NCBI GenBank assembly: GCA_030824515.1 | Contig: JAVBXN010000057.1 | Coordinates: forward strand, 62,001 to 126,000 | Reading direction: 5' to 3' | Source of the DNA: Pelobacter sp. | Lineage (GTDB): Bacteria > Desulfobacterota > Desulfuromonadia > Geobacterales > Pseudopelobacteraceae | Length of the DNA: 64,000 nt | Shown here: piece by piece, positions 34,443 through 45,253 of the stretch | Position numbering within the stretch: position 1 is the stretch's first letter | How the letters are laid out: the number at the start of each line of letters is the position of its first letter | Notes under the pieces: model-generated | The model's database searches: none | Seen by the model: the letters and a program-made list of their open reading frames with translations, nothing else | What the model was told of the DNA's origin: nothing | Translations under genes and position numbers: made by a program

Positions 34443-36494
34443 TTATTTTCCGCTCAGTCCGGCCAGGTTGAAATTGAACGTATAGGAATAATTGCCGGGT
34501 CGCTGGTGGATTGCCGATGTGACACTCCAGCATTTGTGGCGGTACTCGACCGAATAGACCGATTCCAGGAAATCGCTCCGGTCAAATGAATACCGGGCCA
34601 GGTATGACAGGTAGAAAGGCTTCAGGTACCTGGTCGCCAGACGTCCCTCCAGGTATTCGACCTGGTCGCGGGCCATCTGGTATCCGGCGCCGATCGAATT
34701 ACCCTGCCGGTCATCCACGTCCAGCCCCACCGCGGCGGCCGTCAGGCGGTTGTCACGGAAATTGTAGCGGCTGTCAAAGGTCAGGCGCATGTTCCTGTTC
34801 AACCAGGTATCGCTCTCCAGGACCAGGTCGCTCCAGTAGTGCTGGTTATCCGCCAACGTCAACAGATCCCGCCTCTGCCCTTCGATATTGTAGTCGAGCA
34901 TCAGCCTGATTCTTGATATTTCCCGGTATTCGCTGGTCTCGCCGTAGGCAAACTTGCCGGTGATCACGTTTGTGACGGAAAAACCGAGCGTATTCTTCCA
35001 GAGCAGGCGATCCGCATAATCATAGAAGGGAAGGCGTTGCTGGGCGCGTTCCGGAATATAACCGTAGCTGACCTCCGGAACAATCTCGTGCCTGACTTTC
35101 TTGAGGTTGGCGGACTGGACATCGAAGCCGCGGGAGAGCGAAGTCGAGACCCGCACACCCACCTCCGGCGCCAGTTCGCCGGCGCTGCTCTTGACTTCGC
35201 TGTCTGCGGCCCGTTTGTCGGTGGTGTAGCCCCTGACATGCGCCCCGGCAAAGGCCGATACCTGGAGGTAGCCGTTCAGTGTCGTCAGATATGTAACCCT
35301 GGGAAACAGCTGCAGACGCTGCCCGCTGGGTGCGGCTTCGCGGTACAGGTTGGCAATGCCGGCATCGATGTCGAAATAGAGCGGCGTCTTGAAAATCGAC
35401 TGGCGCACACCGGCCAGTTCCACCGCCGGCAGGGTTTGCACCGTAGCCCGGTTATCGGTTGCATACAGATCTTCGCTGTAATGGAGATAGGATGTCAGCG
35501 CATAGTGCTGCCAGGCCTTCAACACATTTATGGTGGTATCGGTGGACTGGCGGTTGTAATCTCCGCTCTTCTCGCCGAAATCCCCCAGGAAACTCCGGTC
35601 CCCGGTAAGATTGACATCCATTCTCAGGTTTGCATCCGGTGAGAAGATCTCCTTGTGGCTCTGTCCGATCTGCCAGCGCCAGCGATCCTTGAGAGCGTCG
35701 TAAATCTGATAGCCTCCCAAATGCCCCTCACTGCCCCTGGTGCGGATATAGCGATAGTCAAGCCCGGTTCCCACGCCCCTTTTGGAGAGCAGATCCAGAT
35801 CGAACAGCAGATCCTGGCTGGGCGAGATGACCCAGTAGGCGGGTATGTCGAGCTGCGCTCCACGGGCATTGGAGTAGCCCATCTTTGGAAAGAGCAGGCC
35901 GGACTTCTTTTCGCGGACCACCGGAAACGCGATCCAGGGCAGGTACATCACCGGAACATCCTTGATGTAGAAGACGATGTTACGGCCGGTGGCGTAACCC
36001 AGCACATTCACCTTGAGCTTGTCCGCCCCGAACTTCCAGCTCGGATCGGGCAGATCGCAGGTGGTGAGTTCGGTGGAGCTGACCTGAAATTCGGTTTCGT
36101 TCTCGCGAATGATCTTTTCACCGGTAAAGGAGAGATTTGATTCCGGTATCGTCAGGGTGGCCTGATCCATCTCGGCCCGGCCGCTCTCCAGGTTGAGCGA
36201 CAGCGACTGCCCCTTGAGCACGTCATTGCCCTTTGAAACTGTAATATTGCCGACAGCCAGCAGAATATGGGAATTGCTGTCGTAGGTAGCCTGGTCAGCA
36301 ACCAGGTTCAGTCCCTGCCAGGTAACCACCACGTTGCCCCTGGCGCTGAAGAGCCCGTCCGACTGGCCGTGGTCCATGGAATCAGCCTTGATATGGATGT
36401 TCTCATCGGGAAAAGGCGATTCGGCCCCATCTGCAACCGGTACGCAGGGGACATGAGCAAGTATCAGCAGCAGTAGTATCAATATCGTTTTCAT
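34443..36494 (-). CDS. lptD: LPS-assembly outer-membrane protein LptD
   Basis: 683 aa from the ATG at 36494; an in-frame ATG at 36647 would place the signal peptide 51 residues in, so it is rejected. Signal peptide 1-23, then the N-terminal OstA/beta-jellyroll domain (ADSMDHGQSDGLFSARGNVV, LNLESGRAEMDQATLTIPES) and the LptD barrel (AYWVISPSQDLLFDLDLLSK, SYLARYSFDRSDFLESVYSV). With LptE it inserts LPS into the outer leaflet. It starts 8 bases after the folC stop, in the trpA-accD-folC-lptD order. Confidence 0.9.
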   Translation of the reverse strand: MKTILILLLLILAHVPCVPVADGAESPFPDENIHIKADSMDHGQSDGLFSARGNVVVTWQGLNLVADQATYDSNSHILLAVGNITVSKGNDVLKGQSLSLNLESGRAEMDQATLTIPESNLSFTGEKIIRENETEFQVSSTELTTCDLPDPSWKFGADKLKVNVLGYATGRNIVFYIKDVPVMYLPWIAFPVVREKKSGLLFPKMGYSNARGAQLDIPAYWVISPSQDLLFDLDLLSKRGVGTGLDYRYIRTRGSEGHLGGYQIYDALKDRWRWQIGQSHKEIFSPDANLRMDVNLTGDRSFLGDFGEKSGDYNRQSTDTTINVLKAWQHYALTSYLHYSEDLYATDNRATVQTLPAVELAGVRQSIFKTPLYFDIDAGIANLYREAAPSGQRLQLFPRVTYLTTLNGYLQVSAFAGAHVRGYTTDKRAADSEVKSSAGELAPEVGVRVSTSLSRGFDVQSANLKKVRHEIVPEVSYGYIPERAQQRLPFYDYADRLLWKNTLGFSVTNVITGKFAYGETSEYREISRIRLMLDYNIEGQRRDLLTLADNQHYWSDLVLESDTWLNRNMRLTFDSRYNFRDNRLTAAAVGLDVDDRQGNSIGAGYQMARDQVEYLEGRLATRYLKPFYLSYLARYSFDRSDFLESVYSVEYRHKCWSVTSAIHQRPGNYSYTFNFNLAGLSGK

Positions 36495-36502
36495 GTCGGG
36501 AA

Positions 36503-37780
36503 TCAGCCTCGGATACCGCTGTAGTCTACATTTTCGAGCCAGGCCTTGGCCTCGCCCACAACAAAGAGCGAGCCGCACACCAGAATCAGGTCTCCGGCCA
36601 TGGCCTCGCTTCGGGCGGCGCAGATACCGTCGCTTACCGTGCCGCAAGGTCGCGATACGAGTCCCATCTCCGTAAAAAGCCGGGACAGCTCAGCATCGTT
36701 CATCGCCCGCTCCACCCTGGGGGTCACGGTATAAACCCGGTCAACCAGCGTAGTCAGCGGGGCATAGATCTGTTCCACATCCTTGTCGGCGCAAACTCCG
36801 CTGACAAGCAGTATGCGTTTGCGCGGAAAACCGGAAAGGGCCTCGGCCAGCGCCAGCGAGCCGGCCGGATTGTGGGCGCCGTCAAGCAGCAGCGGCGGAT
36901 TGCCCGGAATCAACTCCATTCTGCCAGGCCAATGAGCTCCGTCAATGCCCTGTCCGATGGCTGAAGCAGAAATTGTTGTTCCCGCTGAATCCAACAGTTC
37001 GGCGGCGGCCATCGCCAGCGCAGCGTTTCCGCCTTGGTAGCGCCCCGGTATGCCGGGTACAAGTCCCGCCAGCTTCATGTGGATGCCTGAATAATCAAGG
37101 CTGCCGTCCGCACTCCATGACGCCGAGAAGTCTTCGCCGCAGATCCGCAGATCATTTCCGCCATGAAAACATCGGCTCTGAACCGCGGAGAGCACTGACC
37201 TTTCCTGCCCGGCGCAGACCACGGCCGTGCCGGCTTCAATGATACCGGCCTTTTCCGTCGCGATCTCCGCCAGGGTTGACCCCAGGTAATCGGAGTGATC
37301 CAGGGCGATCGGAGTGATGATGGTCAGCTCTCCGGCAATGGCGGCGGTGGCATCGGAGCGCCCCCCCATGCCGGCCTCGATCACCGCCAGTTCGACTTTC
37401 TCCTTGCTGAATATGAAGGCGGCCAGGGCCGTGGTGATTTCAAAAAAGGTTGCTTCTTCCGGCGCGGCGGCCAGAACGGTTTCCAGACAATCGCACAGGC
37501 TGTCGGCCGGATATTCGGCGCCGTTTATTCTGAAACGTTCACTGAATCGAACCAGGTGGGGAGAACTGAACTGGGCGGTGCGGTAGCCGGCCCGGGTCAG
37601 TATCGAAGAGAGGAAAGCCGCTGTGGAGCCCTTGCCGTTTGTACCGACAACGTGCATGCTACGGAAGTCATTCTCCGGGTGGCCAAGACGTGCCAAAAGG
37701 ACACGTACCCTGTCGACGCCCGGTTTGATACCGAAGCGCCGACGGGAATACAGTTTCTCCAGCACATCCGCCAGGGACAT
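36503..37780 (-). CDS. folC: Bifunctional folylpolyglutamate/dihydrofolate synthase
   Basis: 425 aa. P-loop HVVGTNGKGSTAAFLSSIL, the SPHLVRFSERFRING loop, EAGMGGRSDATA with IALDHSDYLG, and the C-terminal DGAHNPAGSLALAEAL. Adds glutamate to dihydropteroate or folates. Starts 1 base after the accD stop, so accD and folC are co-translated. Confidence 0.93.
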   Translation of the reverse strand: MSLADVLEKLYSRRRFGIKPGVDRVRVLLARLGHPENDFRSMHVVGTNGKGSTAAFLSSILTRAGYRTAQFSSPHLVRFSERFRINGAEYPADSLCDCLETVLAAAPEEATFFEITTALAAFIFSKEKVELAVIEAGMGGRSDATAAIAGELTIITPIALDHSDYLGSTLAEIATEKAGIIEAGTAVVCAGQERSVLSAVQSRCFHGGNDLRICGEDFSASWSADGSLDYSGIHMKLAGLVPGIPGRYQGGNAALAMAAAELLDSAGTTISASAIGQGIDGAHWPGRMELIPGNPPLLLDGAHNPAGSLALAEALSGFPRKRILLVSGVCADKDVEQIYAPLTTLVDRVYTVTPRVERAMNDAELSRLFTEMGLVSRPCGTVSDGICAARSEAMAGDLILVCGSLFVVGEAKAWLENVDYSGIRG

Positions 37781-37781
37781 C

Positions 37782-38636
37782 TCAGGCGGCGGGACGATGT
37801 AGCATTCTCAGGATGGAGGCCAGCTTCTGGCGCATCTCGGTACGGGGGATGATTGCATCGACCATGCCGTGGTCCACCAGGTACTCTGCCCGCTGAAAAC
37901 CTTCCGGAAGCTTCTGGCGGATGGTCTGCTCGATGACCCGCGGTCCGGCGAAACCGATCAGCGCCTTGGGCTCGGCGATGTTGATATCACCCAGCATCGC
38001 GAAACTGGCGGTTACGCCGCCGGTGGTGGGGTCGGTCAGCAGCGAAATGAAGGGGATCCCGGCCTGCTTCAGTTTTGCCAGCGCCGCGGATGTTTTAGCC
38101 ATCTGCATCAGGGAGAGAATACTCTCCTGCATGCGCGCGCCCCCCGAAGCCGAAATTATGATAACCGGCTGGTTCTTCTGCAGGCCGCGCTCGATGGAAC
38201 GGGTGATTTTTTCGCCGACCACGCTCCCCATGCTGCCGCCCATGAACGAAAAATCGAAACAGGACACCTGCACAGCCATCTCCTCGATCGTCCCCTCCAC
38301 GCAGATGACCGCATCCTTCGAACCGCCCTTGGAAAGAGCGGCGTCGATACGGTCCTGATAGCTCTTGGCATCCTTGAACTCCAGGAAATCGACCGACGTG
38401 ATTTCGGCATCAAACTCCTGCCAGGCGCCGCCATCAAGCAGTGCTTCGAGTCGTTTGCGGGCAGAGATCCGGTAGTGATAGCCACATTTGGGGCACACCT
38501 GCAGATTGGCCTCCACATCCTTGCTCAAAACTGTTTCCGAACACCCCTGGCACTTGATCCACATTCCCTCGGGAACCTTGACCTTTTTGCCGTCGGATTT
38601 TTCTACCCCGGTTTTTTCTTTGGTGAACCAGCTCAT
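37782..38636 (-). CDS. accD: Acetyl-CoA carboxylase carboxyltransferase beta subunit
   Basis: 284 aa from the ATG at 38636 with GCGAGG 6 bases upstream; the ATG at 38657 is in frame but lacks support. Zn ribbon at the N-terminus: [11 protein letters not shown] ... [14 protein letters not shown]. Carboxyltransferase core: [58 protein letters not shown]. Works with AccA to carboxylate acetyl-CoA. Confidence 0.95.
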   Translation of the reverse strand: MSWFTKEKTGVEKSDGKKVKVPEGMWIKCQGCSETVLSKDVEANLQVCPKCGYHYRISARKRLEALLDGGAWQEFDAEITSVDFLEFKDAKSYQDRIDAALSKGGSKDAVICVEGTIEEMAVQVSCFDFSFMGGSMGSVVGEKITRSIERGLQKNQPVIIISASGGARMQESILSLMQMAKTSAALAKLKQAGIPFISLLTDPTTGGVTASFAMLGDINIAEPKALIGFAGPRVIEQTIRQKLPEGFQRAEYLVDHGMVDAIIPRTEMRQKLASILRMLHRPAA

Positions 38637-38732
38637 GGTCGGCCTCGCATCTTTCACAATCCTAAATATTTTGATTATCAGTAAAAAAGCTAGGTAACAG
38701 AATTACCCGGTGGTGTCAAGTCTGTTCAAACA

Positions 38733-39524
38733 TCAGCAAATGGCCTGTTTCAGCGACTGGACCAGCTGTTTCAGTTCCTGTTCCAGCCGCGGTCCGGACT
38801 GTTTTTCAAACAACCTGACAATTGCGCTTCCAACCACGACCCCGTCGGCCAGGCCGGCCACCTCGGCGGCCTGTTCCGGCGTGGAAATGCCAAAGCCGGC
38901 CATGACAGGCAGCTTGACCTTTTCCATGATGTTTGCCAGTTCGGCTTTCAATGAATCGGAAACCGCCTGCCGGGCGCCGGTAACACCGGTGACGGTGACA
39001 TAATAGACAAACCCCCGGCCAATTTTATTCACCAGTTTTATCCTGGAGGAGTCGGAAGTCGGGGTCAGCAGGAAAATTACATCAATCCCGTATTGCAGCG
39101 CATACGGCAGCAGTTCCTTGGATTCCTCGGGAGGCAGGTCCACCAGAAGAACGCCATCCACGCCGGCATCGGCGGCATCGCGGCAGAATCGCTCGTAGCC
39201 ATAGGCGTAAACCGGGTTCAGATACCCCATCAGTATGATCGGTATCCGGGAGCTAAGCCGGACTTTTTTTACGGTTGCCAGAATGCCGGCCAGCGTTGTC
39301 CCTGATGCCAAGGCCCGCTCCGATGAAAGCTGGATGGTCGGACCATCCGCCATCGGGTCCGAGAAGGGAACACCTAACTCGATTACATCGGCCCCGGCGG
39401 CTTCAAGGGCATGGATTATCCGCTCGGTACTCGAAAGATCCGGGTCGCCGGCGGTGACGAATGTGACCAGCGCCTTTTGGTTACGCTCTTTAAGCTCTGA
39501 AAAACGTTTTTTAAGCCTGCTCAT
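38733..39524 (-). CDS. trpA: Tryptophan synthase alpha subunit
   Basis: 263 aa. Catalytic Glu in [19 protein letters not shown] with Asp in [15 protein letters not shown], and [14 protein letters not shown] near the end. Cleaves indole-glycerol phosphate to indole. trpB is not adjacent: upstream is an MCP gene ending 18 bases before trpA, downstream is accD. trpF and trpB2 are 37 kb away at the left. Confidence 0.95.
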   Translation of the reverse strand: MSRLKKRFSELKERNQKALVTFVTAGDPDLSSTERIIHALEAAGADVIELGVPFSDPMADGPTIQLSSERALASGTTLAGILATVKKVRLSSRIPIILMGYLNPVYAYGYERFCRDAADAGVDGVLLVDLPPEESKELLPYALQYGIDVIFLLTPTSDSSRIKLVNKIGRGFVYYVTVTGVTGARQAVSDSLKAELANIMEKVKLPVMAGFGISTPEQAAEVAGLADGVVVGSAIVRLFEKQSGPRLEQELKQLVQSLKQAIC

Positions 39525-39542
39525 AATGTATTTGAAACCGGA

Positions 39543-41690
39543 TCATATTTTGAAACCGGTCATCTCCTTCTCCAGAAGGTCAATCTGACGCGACAGACCG
39601 GTAACCGAGGCATCCATGACCTTGGCGGCATGGCTGTTGGCATTGGTGGACACCTGGATATTGTTGACGGATTCGGAAATCTTGACGCTGCTCTCCACCT
39701 GCAGCCGGCAGGCGTCGCGGATATGTCCGACCAGCGAGGTGACGTTCTCGGTCGAGCGGGCGATCAGGCTGCTGGCACGGCTCTGTTCGCGGGTGGAAGT
39801 GCGCACATGGGTGGTAAGGTCCTTCATGCGCTCTACCGCCGATGTGATCAGATCGGTGCCCTGGGTATGCTCCCGGGCCGAGTTGGCGATGTGCCCGACC
39901 ATCTCCTCGACGCTCTCCATCGCCTCTTTGATGCAGTGACTGCCCCGGGCCTGTTCGACGGTGGCCCTGGCGATCTCGCTTACCTGGATACTGGCCCGCT
40001 TGACACCGGTTACGATCTTCTCCAGGGCGGCTCCCGAGTGTTGCGAAAGTTTTTCTCCCTCGGCAATGCTGTTTTCCGCCTGGCTGATGGCGTCAACGGC
40101 CCGACGGGTATCCTCCTGGACCCCTTTGATCACCGCGGCAATCTCGCGGGTGGAACTGCTGGTGCGTTCGGCCAGTTCCCTGATTTCATCGGCAACCACG
40201 GCAAAGCCCTTGCCGTGTTCTCCAGCCTGGGCGGCAATAATTGCGGCATTCAGCGCCAGCAGATTGGTCTGTTCCGCCACCTCATCGATTACCGAAAGAA
40301 TCGCTCCGATGTCATTGGCCCTCAGCGACAGATTTTCAATCACCTCGGCGGTTATCTTCGATGAACTACGGATCGCCTGCATACCGGCAATTGCTTCCTC
40401 AACCGCTTTCTTGCCTGTCTCGGCATCGCATCTCACGGATTCGGAGATGGCCGAGGTGTCCATCGCATTCTTCTCAACCTGTTTGATTGTGGCGTCCATT
40501 TCGGCGATGGAAGAAGCGGTGGTGCTGGAGGCGTCCAGCAGATTGACGATGCTGGCCCCGATCTCCCTGATCGATGAAGCCATTTCGGTGATTGACGAAC
40601 TGACCTCTTCGACCGCCCCGCCAAGTTTTTCCGCGCTGATGGCCACTTCCTCGATGCTGGCGGCCATCTCCAGCGAAGAAGAAGCGGTCTCGCCGGCCGA
40701 TGTGGCCAACTGGTCCACCCCTTCGGAAACCTCTCTTACGGATTCCTGGATCTGCGTGACCGCCTGGGAAGTCTCCGTGACGGACTTTTCCTGTAGTTGC
40801 GCGGAGCTTACCACCTGATGGGCAGCTTTTTCGATGTTGTTGTCAATCGAGGTAAGCACCTCAGCCGCCGAATTGACACGAGACACCATGCTGTTCAGGT
40901 TCTCGGCCATGGTGTTCATTGCGACCGCCAGCGCAGCGGTCTCTCCCCCCCCGGAAACTTCGAGACGAAGATTGAGGCGGCCGTCGGCCACGGTACGGGC
41001 AAAATCGACGCAGGCGTTGAGCGGTCCGGTAATGGATCTGGTAACCAGGTAGGAAAAAAGTGTAATCACAGCGATCGTAAGCAATGCCACAACGGTGTTG
41101 ATTATGATCTTGTTGAGGACCGCTCCGGACACCGCTTCCTCGGTAGCCATAACATCGCGCCGGATGGTTTCAACCATGGTTGCCACGGTCGAGCTGAATA
41201 CGTTGAATCGCTCGGCCTGGACCCCGGACATCAGGTTACTGGCTGTGAATATCTCTCCGCGGCTGACCGCGGGCAAAACCTCATCCAGCAGCGTCTTCCT
41301 GTATTCCTTCCAGATATTGCTGGCCTTGTTGATCACATCGCGCCGGGCCGGAACCTCGGCCAGCTTCAGGCCTACTTCAAACTTCTTGTCGATCTCTGCT
41401 GTCCTGCTCTTTATATCCGCGGCGTACCTGTCGGCGGCGACCTTGTCGGCTTCGAGCATGAACTTCTGCATATCGTAGCTGATCTGATAAAGATCCGATT
41501 TCAACAGAGCTATGTTTTCAAGCGCATCCTTGTTATCGATAATGGTCTTGTAAGCCGCACTGCCGACCCGCACCTGGTTCATCAGCATCAGACTGATCAC
41601 CGTGACCAGCAGGATGCCGACAAAAGCCGAAGCGGAAAGAAGCACCATTTTGGTGCGTAGTGTAAGGCCGTTCGTGCCGTCGGAAGACAT
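39543..41690 (-). CDS. Methyl-accepting chemotaxis protein
   Basis: 715 aa from the ATG at 41690 with AAGAGGG before it. Two membrane segments (about 18-40 and about 200-222) flank a periplasmic helical ligand domain of about 160 residues ([19 protein letters not shown], typical of a four-helix bundle). HAMP (about 225-275) and a long signalling domain with hairpin tip [20 protein letters not shown] follow, containing Glu/Gln methylation sites. The ligand is unknown. It ends 18 bases before trpA, an odd pairing. Confidence 0.9.
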   Translation of the reverse strand: MSSDGTNGLTLRTKMVLLSASAFVGILLVTVISLMLMNQVRVGSAAYKTIIDNKDALENIALLKSDLYQISYDMQKFMLEADKVAADRYAADIKSRTAEIDKKFEVGLKLAEVPARRDVINKASNIWKEYRKTLLDEVLPAVSRGEIFTASNLMSGVQAERFNVFSSTVATMVETIRRDVMATEEAVSGAVLNKIIINTVVALLTIAVITLFSYLVTRSITGPLNACVDFARTVADGRLNLRLEVSGGGETAALAVAMNTMAENLNSMVSRVNSAAEVLTSIDNNIEKAAHQVVSSAQLQEKSVTETSQAVTQIQESVREVSEGVDQLATSAGETASSSLEMAASIEEVAISAEKLGGAVEEVSSSITEMASSIREIGASIVNLLDASSTTASSIAEMDATIKQVEKNAMDTSAISESVRCDAETGKKAVEEAIAGMQAIRSSSKITAEVIENLSLRANDIGAILSVIDEVAEQTNLLALNAAIIAAQAGEHGKGFAVVADEIRELAERTSSSTREIAAVIKGVQEDTRRAVDAISQAENSIAEGEKLSQHSGAALEKIVTGVKRASIQVSEIARATVEQARGSHCIKEAMESVEEMVGHIANSAREHTQGTDLITSAVERMKDLTTHVRTSTREQSRASSLIARSTENVTSLVGHIRDACRLQVESSVKISESVNNIQVSTNANSHAAKVMDASVTGLSRQIDLLEKEMTGFKI

Positions 41691-41734
41691 TTCCCTCTTC
41701 ACATAGCCTCCCCATCTGAATACGTGGATAATCA

Positions 41735-41766
41735 CAAAAAAAGCCGCCCGACTATATCAGAGCGGC
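41735..41766 (-). terminator. Terminator of the lytic transglycosylase gene
   Basis: GCCGC (41743-41747) with GCGGC (41762-41766), minus strand followed by seven T (41735-41742). Stem is short (5-7 bp with near-matching extension), so moderate strength. It lies 97 bases after the stop and 45 bases before the MCP start. Confidence 0.6.
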
Positions 41767-41862
41767 CACTTTCTTATCAAGCAAAATCACCCCGGCTGAG
41801 GGTTTAGAGCATTCCCTTCAGCGACGGCATCAAGCAGGAGGAAAGACAACGGCTAAATTCCC

Positions 41863-42492
41863 TCAACGTATCCTCGTTGCGGTATCGGCCAGGGCAAGCT
41901 TGTCCCCCTGTTTCTCGAATTCCGCCAGCATTTCCCGCCGGATAAGGCGTATCTTCCTGATGTACGCATTAGCCTGTGGCCCCTGCCCGCAGTAGTATTT
42001 TTTAGCGCGTTCCAGATCGCCCTGCGCCATTTCCAGCTTCGTGTAAAGCTCAAGCACGGCGGCTTCGGCGCATTTGGAATCATCCTTCATATCCTTGGGC
42101 TGATAGCCATGACTCTTGGCCCGGTAGGGCATCAATTGCCAGACCCCGACAGCGCCCATCGGCGATACTGCGCGTGCGGAGAGCTTGTGACCTCCGGTTT
42201 CAGCCAATGCGATTTCGGCCAGATCAAACGGCATGAAAACCGTGCCGACGGTCTTTTCGTAGCAGATGCCGGCCAGATGCCGGGCACGCTCCGGAGTGGT
42301 CTTCCGTGCAAAGGCCAACTCTATGATCAATTGTTGTTTTTTTCTCTGGATTATGGAGATGCTTTTGGTGTCAAGCAGAGAGGTTTCGGTGGCCATTGAC
42401 GTGGTCGATTGAATTTCGTTCTTTATGAATGGGGCATTTTCGCATGCCGTCAACAAAACCAGGCATGACAGATAGATAATTAAATTTTTCAT
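41863..42492 (-). CDS. Lytic transglycosylase lipoprotein
   Basis: 209 aa. Lipobox LLTAC at residues 13-17 (Cys17). The SLT/lysozyme-like motif is ALAETGGHKLSARAVSP followed by MGAVGVWQLMP, with Glu as the catalytic acid. Cleaves murein strands from the inner leaflet face of the outer membrane or inner membrane. Single gene, flanked by terminators. Function in cell-wall turnover is from family. Confidence 0.85.
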   Translation of the reverse strand: MKNLIIYLSCLVLLTACENAPFIKNEIQSTTSMATETSLLDTKSISIIQRKKQQLIIELAFARKTTPERARHLAGICYEKTVGTVFMPFDLAEIALAETGGHKLSARAVSPMGAVGVWQLMPYRAKSHGYQPKDMKDDSKCAEAAVLELYTKLEMAQGDLERAKKYYCGQGPQANAYIRKIRLIRREMLAEFEKQGDKLALADTATRIR

Positions 42493-42602
42493 AGTAAAAG
42501 AGTTGGGAGTTGTATCGGCTTTGCCGGAGCGGCGTCGTTGCCCGATTGTACTGACGGGCGTATCTCCGGCGTGGTGCTCCTTTCATTATGAATTTATCCG
42601 TA

Positions 42603-42645
42603 AAACGCCAAAATCCCGGTTTTCCGGGACGTTGGCGTTTCTTTT
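42603..42645 (-). terminator. Terminator downstream of cydB (bidirectional form)
   Basis: Nested stem: AAACGCCAA (42603-42611) with TTGGCGTTT (42632-42640), and inside it TCCCGG-tttt-CCGGGA. It works in minus orientation as the end of cydAB (86 bases past the stop); in plus orientation CTTTT follows. Confidence 0.75.
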
Positions 42646-42730
42646 CGAATGCGTGGACCATACTTGAGCAATCTGAACATGTCAAGCACATTGAGGAGCA
42701 TTAACGCTAAATCAACACGTTACCTGCAAT

Positions 42731-43786
42731 TTAGTAGGCTTCGTGGTTGCCAAGCACATCCTCGTTGCTGACCCGGCCACGGAATATCCGGTAAACCCAG
42801 ATCTTGTAGCAGATAACTATCGGCACAAAGACCACCGCTACACCGGCCATCAGCTTGAGGGTATACAGGCTGGACGATGAGTTGTAGATCGTCAGGTTCG
42901 AGAGCGGATCAAGGCTGGACGGAATCAGGTTTGGAAAGAGTCCCGCCACGCCGGTAAAAACGACGAATGCAATCGTCAGGCAGGAGAACAAAAATGCCAT
43001 GTGCAGGCGCCCTTTTGACGTAAATACCTTGACCAGCAGCAGCGACACCACGGCAACCAGCGGCAGGAGAATCAGCACGGGAGTTGAGATGTAATTTGAG
43101 TACAGTTTCGTCGCCGGATAGCTGTATCCCAGAAACGCCACCGCGACAACCAGCAGCGGCAACCAGAGCCTGGCGGCCATCTGACCGGCCCTGGCCGAGA
43201 GTTCGCCAGTGGTCTTGATTGCGGCATAGAGGGAACCGTGGACGGCAAACAGCATCACGAACAGAACACCGGTAAGAAGTCCGTAAGGGTTGAGCAGCGT
43301 CAGCAGCGATCCGTCATAAGCAAAGTTAGCGGTGGCAAAGTCGTTGCGCATGGGGATGCCCTTGAAAATATTGCCGAAGGCAACACCGAACAGCAGAGCC
43401 GGTAAAAAGCTGGAGACGGTCAGCGCCATATCCCAACCGGATTTCCATCCGTCACTATCCATCTTGCCGCGGAATTCAAAGGCCACGCCACGTACTATCA
43501 GGGAAAACAGCAGCAATAACAGAGCCGTGTAAAGGTTGCTGAACATCAGCGCGTAGGTGGTTGGAAAGGCGGCAAAGGTCACACCGCCAGCCGTAACCAG
43601 CCAGACCTCGTTGCCGTCCCAGACCGGCCCCACGGTGTTGATCAGCACCCGGCGCTCGGTATCGTTTTTGGCGAGGAAGCCGGACATGAAGCCGGTGCCT
43701 AGTACAAAACCGTCAAGCATGAAATACGCGCCCCACAAAACACCCCAAACTGCAAACCAGATTATCTGAAAAACATTGGCTTCCAT
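42731..43786 (-). CDS. cydB: Cytochrome bd oxidase subunit II
   Basis: 351 aa with about eight membrane segments. WFAVWGVLWGAYFMLDGFVLG at the start and WDGNEVWLVTAGGVTFAAFP are CydB hallmarks. Forms the quinol oxidase with CydA; binds no haem itself. GGGGAGGGG lies 6 bases before the ATG and it begins 2 bases after cydA. No CydX-like small gene follows. Confidence 0.95.
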   Translation of the reverse strand: MEANVFQIIWFAVWGVLWGAYFMLDGFVLGTGFMSGFLAKNDTERRVLINTVGPVWDGNEVWLVTAGGVTFAAFPTTYALMFSNLYTALLLLLFSLIVRGVAFEFRGKMDSDGWKSGWDMALTVSSFLPALLFGVAFGNIFKGIPMRNDFATANFAYDGSLLTLLNPYGLLTGVLFVMLFAVHGSLYAAIKTTGELSARAGQMAARLWLPLLVVAVAFLGYSYPATKLYSNYISTPVLILLPLVAVVSLLLVKVFTSKGRLHMAFLFSCLTIAFVVFTGVAGLFPNLIPSSLDPLSNLTIYNSSSSLYTLKLMAGVAVVFVPIVICYKIWVYRIFRGRVSNEDVLGNHEAY

Positions 43787-43788
43787 GG

Positions 43789-45135
43789 TTAACCCCTCCC
43801 CTGAACATTGATGATCCCGGAAAGATCATTGTCCGGTCCTTTTCTGGCATATTTGCCAAGCAGATAGATGTCTATCACCCCCAGGGCGCCGTAGAGGATG
43901 GTGAAGCCGGCCAGCGAAATCGCGACTTGCAACGTGGAGACGCTTTTCGAGACGGCGGCGGCGGTCTTCAGCACACCATAGACAATCCAGGGTTGACGCC
44001 CGACCTCGGCCACGAGCCACCCCAGCTGGTTGGCGATATAGGGGAGCGGGATCGATAACAGCAGCACGGTCAAGAACAGACGATTATCCTCAAGGTTCTT
44101 CCTGAACGACAGCAACACCGCCAACGCGCTGGCCAGGATTAAATAGGTGCCCAGCCCGACCATCAGGCGGAAGCTGAGAAATACCGGCAGCACCGGCGGA
44201 CGTTCGTCCTTGGGAAAATCCTTGAGTCCCTTGACTTCCGCCGTGGCATCATGGAATGCGAGCATGCTGACCATGTTGGGCACGCACAGACGCTCGATCG
44301 CGTTGCATTCACGTTTCTCGTCCGGCAGCAGGATCAGGTTCATGCCGGCGTTCTTCTGGGTTTCCCAGATCGACTCCATGGCGGCAAACTTGGCCGGCTG
44401 GACCTTGGCAATTTCGACCGCATGCATATCCCCGATTCCGGCGACCAGAACCGCTGACACCAGACCGAAGAGCGCGGCCTGCCTGAAGGAGCGTTTGAAA
44501 AAATCAACTTCGTTCTTGCGCAGCAGATGCCAGGCGGATATGCCCATCACGAAAAAGGCCGCCACGGTATAGCCGGATACGAGCTGGTGTCCGAACTTGA
44601 TCAGTCCGTAGGGGTTGGTTATCAGAGCGGTAAAATCGACCATCTCGGCGCGGTTGTTGCGGATCACGTAGCCGACCGGATTCTGCATCCAGCCATTGGC
44701 CAGCAGTATCCATAGCGCGGAGAGGTTTGTTGCGATCGCCACCAGCCAGATCGACAACAGGTGAACTTTCTTTGAGACCTTGTCCCAACCGAAAATCCAT
44801 AATCCGATGAAGACCGATTCCATGAAAAAAGCCACCGTGGCCTCGATTGCCAACGGGGCTCCGAAGATATCGCCGACATAGCGCGAATACTCGGCCCAGT
44901 TCATACCGAACTGGAACTCCATCGTTATTCCGGTGACAACCCCCAGCGCAAAGTTGATCAGGAACAGCTTGCCCCAGAACTTGGTCATCCGCAGCCACAT
45001 CTCGTCACCGGTGGCAACGTAGCGCGTCTCCATCCAGGCAATCATGATCGAGAGTCCCAATGTCAACGGCACAAAAATGAAATGAAACATGCCTGTTACC
45101 GCGAACTGCAACCTGCTGAGCATCAATGCATCCAT
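43789..45135 (-). CDS. cydA: Cytochrome bd oxidase subunit I
   Basis: 448 aa, the short-Q-loop form. Haem ligands: His19-region RLQFAVTGMFHFIFVPLTLG, and His/Met in the later segments (WKAT-like GMNWAEYSRYVGDIFG, VSGYTVAAFFVMGISAWHLL); LPYIANQLGWLVAEVGRQPW is the conserved GWxxxExGRQPW motif. Quinol:O2 oxidoreductase. AGGAGG lies 4 bases before the ATG. The upstream 175-base gap holds a perfect 8-bp inverted repeat, and an Rrf2-type regulator gene is next. Confidence 0.95.
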   Translation of the reverse strand: MDALMLSRLQFAVTGMFHFIFVPLTLGLSIMIAWMETRYVATGDEMWLRMTKFWGKLFLINFALGVVTGITMEFQFGMNWAEYSRYVGDIFGAPLAIEATVAFFMESVFIGLWIFGWDKVSKKVHLLSIWLVAIATNLSALWILLANGWMQNPVGYVIRNNRAEMVDFTALITNPYGLIKFGHQLVSGYTVAAFFVMGISAWHLLRKNEVDFFKRSFRQAALFGLVSAVLVAGIGDMHAVEIAKVQPAKFAAMESIWETQKNAGMNLILLPDEKRECNAIERLCVPNMVSMLAFHDATAEVKGLKDFPKDERPPVLPVFLSFRLMVGLGTYLILASALAVLLSFRKNLEDNRLFLTVLLLSIPLPYIANQLGWLVAEVGRQPWIVYGVLKTAAAVSKSVSTLQVAISLAGFTILYGALGVIDIYLLGKYARKGPDNDLSGIINVQGRG

Positions 45136-45253
45136 ACTACCTCCTGTAAATTTACAGCCTTATTTCCGAACCGCAATCAAGTGGCATCAAACAATCTTTT
45201 GACAGTATAAACCGTAATTTTTCAAGCGCAAGCAACAGGTCAATTAAGACTTT

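Noticed and set aside
42493..42602. Possible riboswitch between the lipoprotein gene and the cydB terminator
   Set aside because: GC-rich hairpins are present, but no match to the c-di-GMP, preQ1 or other cores I know could be aligned.
42371..42691. A 106-codon minus frame between the transglycosylase gene and cydB
   Set aside because: It runs through the cydB terminator hairpin and overlaps the start of the lipoprotein gene; it shows no protein-like pattern.
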